From NCBI GenBank assembly GCA_018660305.1, contig JABJKO010000286.1:1-11244 (forward strand): a stretch of 11,244 nucleotides of DNA, given 5' to 3'. Under the pieces are notes generated by a model. The model was not told where the DNA came from and did not search any database. It saw only the letters and a list, made by a program, of their open reading frames with translations. Within the stretch, counting starts at the first letter, position 1. Every line of letters begins with the position of its first letter. This DNA is from Rhodospirillaceae bacterium (GTDB lineage: Bacteria > Pseudomonadota > Alphaproteobacteria > MPNO01 > UBA2964). This document shows positions 6,251 to 11,244 of this stretch, in pieces. Position numbers and translations under genes: made by a program.

Positions 6251-7588
6251 TTAATTTATGCGCCTGGCCGGCCAGGGCGGGCGGGTCAGTCCGAGATTTT
6301 CGCGTAACGTTGTCCCGCTATATTCAGTTCGGTAGAGGCCGCGGCGCTGCAGTTCAGGAACCACCATGTCGATAAAATCATGCAGGCTCGACGGGAACAC
6401 CGGCGGCATGATGTTAAAGCCGTCGCAGGCGCCCTCGGTGACCCATTCCTCCATCATGTCGACGATCTCCGTGGGCGTGCCGATAATCTCGTAATGGCCC
6501 CGCGCCCCGGCGACGCGGCGGTAGAGATCTCGGATGGTCAGGTTTTCGCGATGGGCGATTTCCACGAACAGATCCACCCGGGTGGACGAGATCTTGTTGC
6601 GCGGAATGTCGGGCAGCGGGCCATCGATGGGAAAGCCCGACAGATCGTAATCGAGCCGTTTTGACAGCAGCTGAAGCCCGGTGACCGGATCGATCAGATC
6701 CTGCAACACATCGTATTTGCGCACCGCCTCCTCATGGGTCTCCCCGACACAGACCAGCAGCCCGGGCATCACTTTGAGGTCATCGGGCTTGCGGCCATAG
6801 GCCAGCAGGCGGTGTTTCACGTCGGCATAGAATTCCTGCGCCCCTTCCAGGGTCTGCTGCGCGCCGAAGATCACCTCAGCCGTCTCCGCCGCCAGCTCGC
6901 GGCCGTCATCGGAGGCGCCGGCCTGCACCATCACCGGCTCGCCCTGGGGTGAAGGTGGCACGTTCAGGGGACCCCTGGCGCGAAAATAGTCCCCTTCATG
7001 TTCCAGTATCTGGAGCTTGTCCTTGTCGAAATAAATCCCGGCTTCCTTGTCCCGCACAAACGCATCGTCGCCCCAGCTGTTCCACAGGCCGCGGACCACG
7101 TGACCGAATTCGTGGGCGCGCTTGTAGCGTTCGGCCTTTTCCATGTGCTCGGGAAGCCCGAAGCTGTCGGCTTCCGCCTTGTTGCCCGACGTCACCAGAT
7201 TCCAGCCGGCCCGCCCGCCGCTGATCAGGTCGAGGGAGGCGAAGCGCCGCGCCAGGGAAAACGGCTGGTCGTAGGTGGTGGTCGCTGTGCAGACCACGCC
7301 AAGATGTTTCGTGTGCTGGGCCAGCGCGCCCATGAGTGTGAACGGCTCGATCCAGGTGCCATAGGAATCATGGCTCATGGCGTCCAGCCCGCCGCGCCAG
7401 AAGGATACGGAATCGGCCATGAAGAACATGTCGAACAGGCCGCGCTCGGCAAGCTGGGCAAGCTCGATGATATGCGGCAGGTTGGCGCCGGAATTGGCGA
7501 CGCTGTCCGGATGACGCCAGGCGGCGATGTGATGCCCACAGGGCCAGTAAAACATCCCCAGCTTCATCTCACTGCCCTGATCTAACAT
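6251..7588 (-). CDS. NtaA/SnaA/DszA-family LLM flavin-dependent monooxygenase
   Basis: A 445-residue protein of the length and pattern of the NtaA/SnaA/DszA/DmoA group of bacterial-luciferase-like monooxygenases. These use reduced FMN supplied by a separate flavin reductase to oxidise substrates such as nitrilotriacetate, dimethyl sulfide or dibenzothiophene sulfone. Seen motifs are GHHIAAWRHP (18-27), the early-strand FDMFFMADS (52-60), SGGRAGWNLVTSGN (123-136) and VMVQAGASDDGR (219-230). The start at 7588 is chosen because AGAGGGA lies 5 nt upstream; an in-frame TTG at 7615 has nothing better, and an ATG at 7567 would also keep the whole fold. No flavin reductase is encoded in the window. 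It is divergent from the second GST (198 nt). Substrate not predictable. Confidence 0.9.
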   Translation of the reverse strand: MLDQGSEMKLGMFYWPCGHHIAAWRHPDSVANSGANLPHIIELAQLAERGLFDMFFMADSVSFWRGGLDAMSHDSYGTWIEPFTLMGALAQHTKHLGVVCTATTTYDQPFSLARRFASLDLISGGRAGWNLVTSGNKAEADSFGLPEHMEKAERYKRAHEFGHVVRGLWNSWGDDAFVRDKEAGIYFDKDKLQILEHEGDYFRARGPLNVPPSPQGEPVMVQAGASDDGRELAAETAEVIFGAQQTLEGAQEFYADVKHRLLAYGRKPDDLKVMPGLLVCVGETHEEAVRKYDVLQDLIDPVTGLQLLSKRLDYDLSGFPIDGPLPDIPRNKISSTRVDLFVEIAHRENLTIRDLYRRVAGARGHYEIIGTPTEIVDMMEEWVTEGACDGFNIMPPVFPSSLHDFIDMVVPELQRRGLYRTEYSGTTLRENLGLTRPPWPARRIN

Positions 7589-7661
7589 GCCGATCCCTCT
7601 CCCACGGACTCCCAACAGTATGGTCAGACGATATCACAGCCTGTGCCGCGCGCCAGTGGCG

Positions 7662-7676
7662 GGGAGAACATCTCCC
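7662..7676. promoter_or_regulatory. Inverted repeat in the monooxygenase/GST divergent region
   Basis: GGGAGA-ACA-TCTCCC is a perfect 6-bp inverted repeat with a 3-nt centre; two more pairs extend it if G7661 is bulged. It lies 73 nt upstream of the monooxygenase start and 110 nt upstream of the GST start, where a shared operator could sit. It is followed by no T-run in either direction, so it is not a terminator. Confidence 0.35.
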
Positions 7677-7710
7677 GCGTGAAAAGAGGCGCCCAAATGG
7701 CAGCCCGGTA

Positions 7711-7739
7711 TTGATGCCATGAGCAATTATTCGTATAGC
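7711..7739 (+). promoter_or_regulatory. Candidate promoter of the second GST gene
   Basis: TTGATG (7711-7716), a 17-nt spacer and TATAGC (7734-7739) form a good sigma-70-like pair within the most AT-rich part of the divergent region. Transcription would start near 7746, giving a leader of about 40 nt before the ATG at 7787. A TATAAA at 7742-7747 is an alternative -10 but has no matching -35 box. Confidence 0.45.
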
Positions 7740-7745
7740 CGTATA
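7732..7745 (+). repeat. Direct repeat CGTATA over the GST promoter
   Basis: CGTATA occurs twice, at 7732-7737 and 7740-7745, with two bases between. The first copy overlaps the proposed -10 box, so a bound protein would block or shape initiation. The repeat is short and may be chance in an AT-rich tract. Confidence 0.3.
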
Positions 7746-7786
7746 AAATTACAGCCAGCACGATCAGAAAAAGAGGGAGACGAATA

Positions 7787-8524
7787 ATGTTGACGCTTTA
7801 TCACGGGAAGACATCCACCTGTTCCAAACGGGTGCGCATTACGCTGGCGGAAAAGGGTGTCCAGTGGGACAGCGTCCACATCGATCTTGCCAAACGGGAA
7901 AACCTCGACCCGGACTATGTAAAACTCAACCCCAACGGGGTGGTCCCGACGCTGGTCCATGACGGGCGGGTTCTCTACGAATCCAACTTCATCATCGAGT
8001 ATCTGGACGAAATCTTTCCGGAGCCGCCGCTGCACCCGGCCGACCCTTATGAACGGGCCCACATGCGCATCTGGATGGACCGCATCGAGCATGTCCTGCA
8101 TCGCAATATCAATACCGTCTCGTGGATCAAGCAGGGCCGTTACAAGCGCTTTGACGGCATGTCCGACGCGGAACTTCAGGCGGTATTCGATAGTCAGGCA
8201 ACGGCGGAGAAACGGTTGATCCTGGAAGAGCGTTTGCGCAACGGGGTATCGCAGGAGGATCTGGATTTCGCCGAGGCCCGTGTCGCCGAAGTGCTCGACA
8301 AGATGGAAGATCAGATGCAGGACCGGCCCTGGCTGTGCGGCGATGCCCTGTCCCTTGCCGATATCAGTGTCGCGCCCTTTATGGAGCGGTTCGAAGCCAA
8401 CCAAATGCCCGAGCTCACCGATTGGGTCAAACGGCCAAAGCTCGGCGATTGGTGGCAGCGCATGCAGGCGCTGGATTCCTTCAAGACCGCCTTCGCCTTC
8501 CAACCGCCGGAGGAAGCCGCTTAG
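7787..8524 (+). CDS. Glutathione S-transferase family protein (LigF-like layout)
   Basis: A 245-residue GST, longer than the one at 5620 because of an extended C-terminal domain. The N-terminal domain shows KTSTCSKRVRITLAEKG (8-24), with S10/C12 as candidate active-site residues, the cis-proline in NGVVPTLVHDG (P54), and E65-S66 followed by FIIEYLDEIFPE. The C-terminal domain begins near residue 88 with ERAHMRIWMDRIEHV and holds the N-capping box S189-L-A-D192. The SNFIIEYLDE(I/V)FPE-PPLHPADPYERA layout recalls the bacterial beta-etherase-type GSTs (LigF group), but the same pattern occurs in many uncharacterised GSTs, so no lignin role is claimed. GGGAGA precedes the ATG. It is divergent from the monooxygenase gene and tail to tail with the methyltransferase gene (12-nt gap). 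Confidence 0.9.
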   Translation: MLTLYHGKTSTCSKRVRITLAEKGVQWDSVHIDLAKRENLDPDYVKLNPNGVVPTLVHDGRVLYESNFIIEYLDEIFPEPPLHPADPYERAHMRIWMDRIEHVLHRNINTVSWIKQGRYKRFDGMSDAELQAVFDSQATAEKRLILEERLRNGVSQEDLDFAEARVAEVLDKMEDQMQDRPWLCGDALSLADISVAPFMERFEANQMPELTDWVKRPKLGDWWQRMQALDSFKTAFAFQPPEEAA

Positions 8525-8536
8525 AGCAGTATCCCG

Positions 8537-9061
8537 CTACTTCTCGGCGATCATGTTGCAGCTGATGAGCGTGCCCTTGAAGCGGTTGGCACTGGTGTCG
8601 TCGAACAGATCGAAACTATCCACCTTGCGGATATTCCGGAACCCGGCCTGGGTCAGAAAATCGGCGAGCAGGGTCGGGTCCAGCCCGACCAGATGGAAAT
8701 CATGTTCGGTCATATGGCCGCCGAACATCATGCGCATGATGTCGAAACTCTCCTGCGGAGTCGTATCATCGTCGATGAAGAGCTTACAGAGCGTCCCTAG
8801 ATTGGGCACGCTCACATAGAGTGTGCCCCCGTCGGTGAGCACCCGGCGCCATTCCTTCAGCGTCGGAACCAGATCGAAGCGGTACTCAAAATGCTCCAGA
8901 ACGTGGGATGCATAGACCTCCACGAATGTCCCATCCTCGAAAATGGACAGATCATTTGCGTTGCGTTTGTGATCCACATGGGGCGCATCGTAAATATCGA
9001 CGATTTCCCAGCCGGCTTTGGGCTCCTTGCCGCCGATATGCAAACGCCGTTCCGTGGCCAT
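8537..9061 (-). CDS. SAM-dependent methyltransferase-like protein (COG4627 type)
   Basis: A 174-residue Rossmann-fold methyltransferase-like protein. RLHIGGKEPKAGWEIVDI (6-23) stands where motif I usually lies, with GGKE in place of GxGxG and D22 as the acidic residue that would hold the SAM ribose. It is followed by VYASHVLEHF (49-58) and EWRRVLTDGGTLYVSVPN (70-87), which are clear marks of the Methyltransf_11/COG4627 group. The tail has HDFHLVGLD and a FLTQAGFRNIRKVD element. Family members are often found with sugar or cell-envelope genes, but no such neighbours are seen here and the acceptor is unknown. The ATG at 9061 is chosen because a GGAGGGGGAAG ribosome site lies just upstream; an in-frame start at 9130 would add 23 residues that match nothing in the family. 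Confidence 0.85.
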   Translation of the reverse strand: MATERRLHIGGKEPKAGWEIVDIYDAPHVDHKRNANDLSIFEDGTFVEVYASHVLEHFEYRFDLVPTLKEWRRVLTDGGTLYVSVPNLGTLCKLFIDDDTTPQESFDIMRMMFGGHMTEHDFHLVGLDPTLLADFLTQAGFRNIRKVDSFDLFDDTSANRFKGTLISCNMIAEK

Positions 9062-9200
9062 GAATGCTTCCCCCTCCCCAGTTGGCGCGGATGGTAGGGA
9101 TGCGGGGAAAGAGTGGCAAGGGGACACCACTGGACGCCCACCCTATGGTCGGTTAGGACTCACCGGCCCCCAACACCGGGAGGCTGCGGGGGCAGAGGCC

Positions 9201-10133
9201 ATGGCGTCGAACGATCAACCATCCACATCCATGGAGGCGCCGACAGGCGCCCGCGCCCTTCTGACGTCGCCCTATGTGGCGCTGTTCATCACCATGTTCT
9301 GCTGGGCCGGGGCGACCGTCGCGGTGCGGTACCTGCGTGACGACATTCCGCCCATGGGGCTGTCGTTCTGGCGCAATACAATCGCCTTTTTGGTTCTGTT
9401 GCCGTTTTCCGTCGCCCCCTTGCGCGCGCAATGGCCCGTGGTCCGCGAACATTGGAAGATATTCGCGCTGCTGGCGCTGCTGCTCTGGGTCGGCGGCAAT
9501 TCCCTGCTGTTCCTGTCGTTGCAATACACCATCGCCATCAATGCCGGGGTGATCAATTCCATCGAGCCGCTGTTTATCGTGCTGTTTGCCTGGCTGCTGT
9601 TCCGCGATGCCTTTCGCTGGCATCAGGGTCTCGGGCTTGCTCTGTCACTGACCGGTGTGCTGGTGCTGATCGCCGGCGGCTCGCTGGACCGGTTTATGGA
9701 GCTGGATTTCAACAAGGGTGATCTGATCGCCACCGCCGCCTATGTCACCTGGGGCCTCTATGCGGTGCTGCTGCGCAAGGTGCCCAAGGGGATGGACCAC
9801 CGGGTCATCGCCCTGGCGCTGCTGGGGCTGGGATCGATCTATCTGCTACCGATCTATCTCCTGGAAACGGCCTTCTCCCGCCCGGTCCCGGCCACAATGC
9901 TGACCGTTATCGCCGTATTGGCCATTGCCATCTTCGCCTCGGCCATACCCATGATCCTGTGGAATTTCGCCATCATGAAGATGGGACCGGGCCGCGCCGG
10001 ACAGTATCTCCATCTGATCCCCGCCTTCACCGTCATCATGGCCATCGCTTTTCTCGACGAAGCGCTGGCGGGTTTCCATTTTGCCGGCATCGCCCTGATC
10101 GCCGCCGGGCTGATTGTCGCCGCCCGACGATGA
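9201..10133 (+). CDS. EamA-family (DMT superfamily) transporter, first of a tandem pair
   Basis: A 310-residue inner-membrane protein with two EamA domains (about 24-157 and 172-307) and about ten hydrophobic helices, the normal layout of the 10-TMS drug/metabolite transporter family. Recognisable blocks are MFCWAG (32-37), GLSFWR (53-58), LFLSLQYT (103-110), NAGVINSIEPLFIVLFAW (114-131) and GPGRAGQYLHLIP (262-274). Family members export or import amino acids, nucleosides, choline derivatives or other small solutes; the substrate cannot be read. The ATG at 9201 is chosen with GGGGG at 9188-9192, 8 nt upstream. An open frame back to 9018 would overlap the methyltransferase gene. Its stop overlaps the start of the paralogue downstream, so translation is probably coupled. 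Confidence 0.92.
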   Translation: MASNDQPSTSMEAPTGARALLTSPYVALFITMFCWAGATVAVRYLRDDIPPMGLSFWRNTIAFLVLLPFSVAPLRAQWPVVREHWKIFALLALLLWVGGNSLLFLSLQYTIAINAGVINSIEPLFIVLFAWLLFRDAFRWHQGLGLALSLTGVLVLIAGGSLDRFMELDFNKGDLIATAAYVTWGLYAVLLRKVPKGMDHRVIALALLGLGSIYLLPIYLLETAFSRPVPATMLTVIAVLAIAIFASAIPMILWNFAIMKMGPGRAGQYLHLIPAFTVIMAIAFLDEALAGFHFAGIALIAAGLIVAARR

Positions 10134-11062
10134 CCGACCAGGCGGAACCATCCCTACAGACAGGCCCGCCCACCGGCGTGCGCTCTATTCTCTCCTCGCC
10201 CTATGCGGCGCTGGTCATCGCCATGTTTTGCTGGGGCGGCATCATTGTCCTGGTGCGCTATGTGAGGGACGACTTCCCCCCGCTGGGTCTGTCGTTCTGG
10301 CGCATTTTCATCGCCTTTTTTATTTTACTGCCGTTCTCTATCGGCCCCCTGCGCCGGCAGTGGAGCGTAGTCCGCGAGAACTGGAAAATCTTTGCGCTTC
10401 TCTCGCTGCTGTTCTGGGTCGGCGGCAACGCACTCCTGTTCCTGTCGCTGCAATATACGGTCGCTCTCAATGCCGGGGTGATCAATTCAGCGGAGCCGCT
10501 GCTGATCGTACTGTTCGCCTGGCTGTTGTTTCGCGATCCCTTCACCCGGAAGCAGGGGTTCGGGCTCGTTCTATCGCTGCTAGGCGTGGTGGTGCTTATT
10601 TCCAGGGGCTCGCTGGACCGGCTCCTGCAACTCGATTTCAACAAGGGCGATCTGTTCGTGGCCGCCGCCTATACCTTCTGGAGCCTGTATGCCGTCCTCC
10701 TGCGCAAAATCCCGCGAGGACTGGATCAGCGCGTAATTCTGACGGTTTTACTCGGGTTCGGATCGATTTACCTTTTCCCGCTCTATCTTGCGGAAACCAC
10801 CTACATCCGTCCGGTTCCGCTGAATTTAGCGAATGTGGCGACGGCGGTGTTCGTCGCGATATTCGCCTCGCTCATCCCCATGCTGTTGTGGAATTTCTCT
10901 ATCCTGAAGCTGGGACCGGGACGGGCCGGCCAGTTCGTCCATCTGATTTCCGTCTTTTCGGTCCTGCTCGCCATCACCTTCCTTGGCGAAATTCCGGGCA
11001 CGCACCACATGGCCGGTATCGCCCTGATCGTCACCGGGCTGATTATTGCGGCGCGAAGATGA
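10130..11062 (+). CDS. EamA-family (DMT superfamily) transporter, second of a tandem pair
   Basis: A second 310-residue, two-domain EamA transporter. Its ATG (10130) overlaps the TGA of the first transporter (ATGA), and there is no strong ribosome site of its own, which points to translational coupling. It aligns without a gap to the first copy; my hand count is 203 identical residues of 310 (about 65%). Differences concentrate in the first 20 residues and in the loop at 231-240, while blocks such as WKIFALL, WVGGN, FLSLQYT, NAGVINS, LDFNKGDL and LGPGRAGQ are kept. The two may have related but distinct substrates, or may form a hetero-oligomer as paired small DMT proteins do; nothing in the sequence decides this. 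The SDR gene begins 53 nt downstream on the same strand. Confidence 0.92.
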   Translation: MTDQAEPSLQTGPPTGVRSILSSPYAALVIAMFCWGGIIVLVRYVRDDFPPLGLSFWRIFIAFFILLPFSIGPLRRQWSVVRENWKIFALLSLLFWVGGNALLFLSLQYTVALNAGVINSAEPLLIVLFAWLLFRDPFTRKQGFGLVLSLLGVVVLISRGSLDRLLQLDFNKGDLFVAAAYTFWSLYAVLLRKIPRGLDQRVILTVLLGFGSIYLFPLYLAETTYIRPVPLNLANVATAVFVAIFASLIPMLLWNFSILKLGPGRAGQFVHLISVFSVLLAITFLGEIPGTHHMAGIALIVTGLIIAARR

Positions 11063-11081
11063 CGCCGCGGGCCGCCGGCGT
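11062..11081 (+). other. Short inverted repeat between transporter and SDR genes
   Basis: ACGCCG (11062-11067) pairs with CGGCGT (11076-11081) around an 8-nt GC-rich loop, directly at the stop codon of the second transporter. It is followed by an A-rich, not T-rich, run on the plus strand, so it is not a canonical terminator there. It may stabilise the mRNA end or be chance. Confidence 0.25.
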
Positions 11082-11115
11082 TACAAATTAAAAAACCGAC
11101 AAAGGAGACAGGGAA

Positions 11116-11244
11116 ATGGATGTCAGTGTCACCGCCCGTTACGACAGCCTGAAGGACCGGGTAATTATCATCACCGGCGCCGGTCAGGGGATCGGACGCG
11201 GCTATGCTCATCATTTCGCGGCCCAGGGCGCGATCCCCGTGATC
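11116..11244 (+). CDS. SDR-family oxidoreductase, N-terminal part (3' end outside window)
   Basis: The first 43 residues of a short-chain dehydrogenase/reductase, still open at the window edge. The coenzyme-binding motif TGAGQGIG (20-27) follows the first strand DRVIIIT (14-20) and precedes helix RGYAHHFAAQG, the classical SDR Rossmann start that binds NAD(H) or NADP(H). The catalytic Ser-Tyr-Lys set lies beyond the window, and so does the acidic or basic residue that tells NAD from NADP. The ATG at 11116 is supported by AAGGAGA (11102-11108) with 7 nt spacing. It lies 53 nt after the second EamA transporter and may belong to its operon, though a separate promoter in the A-rich gap is possible. 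Confidence 0.88.
   Translation, partial: MDVSVTARYDSLKDRVIIITGAGQGIGRGYAHHFAAQGAIPVI

Noticed and set aside
7727..8503. A 258-codon minus-strand frame opposite the second GST gene
   Set aside because: It overlaps a clear GST on the other strand and shows no family motif.
9018..9200. N-terminal extension of the first EamA transporter by 61 codons
   Set aside because: It would overlap the start of the methyltransferase gene, is hydrophilic and unlike EamA N-termini, and the ATG at 9201 has a usable ribosome site.
1..11244. Defence system, phage, insertion sequence, CRISPR array or biosynthetic cluster
   Set aside because: No transposase, integrase, nuclease, repeat array, tRNA or assembly-line enzyme is seen; every gene falls in a common metabolic, transport or small regulatory family.

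Overview
This GC-rich window (mid-60s % GC in most genes sampled by hand) carries fourteen protein genes, two of them cut by the window edges. There is no RNA gene, insertion sequence, phage gene or CRISPR array. The gene types are a lone molybdenum hydroxylase large subunit, two glutathione S-transferases, an NtaA-type flavin monooxygenase, a tandem DUF427 protein, EamA transporters and an SDR. Together with SD-led ATG/GTG starts and short gaps, they fit a metabolically versatile, aerobic, probably environmental alphaproteobacterium (Rhodospirillales-like). That placement is an inference from gene style, with no marker gene behind it.

Layout from left to right: the 3' end of a DinB-family gene and a RimJ/RimL-type GNAT acetyltransferase (+); a two-domain DUF427 protein (-); a Nudix hydrolase followed 17 nt later by a xanthine dehydrogenase/CoxL-type large subunit (+); a single-RRM RNA-binding protein (-); a Tat-exported superoxide-reductase-like protein (+) with an operator-like palindrome before it and a clear hairpin terminator after it; a GST (+); an NtaA/DszA-family LLM monooxygenase (-); a second, unrelated-looking GST (+); a COG4627-like methyltransferase (-); two tandem EamA/DMT transporters of 310 aa each with overlapping stop and start (+); and the start of an SDR oxidoreductase (+).

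The strand alternates regularly. Each of the four minus-strand genes stands alone, faces its left neighbour tail to tail across only 7-28 nt, and shares a 120-200 nt divergent promoter region with its right neighbour. No gene-free stretch exceeds 300 nt; the longest is the 198-nt divergent region before the second GST.

The genes do not form one obvious pathway. Plausible functional groups are Nudix plus Mo-hydroxylase, which are close enough to be co-transcribed; GST, monooxygenase and GST, a possible xenobiotic or sulfur/nitrogen compound neighbourhood; and the transporter pair. I see no clear new system. The items most worth a second look are the superoxide reductase-like protein with an altered EKH motif, its 13-bp palindrome, the low-GC RRM/superoxide reductase block, the orphan Mo-hydroxylase subunit and the tandem transporter duplication.
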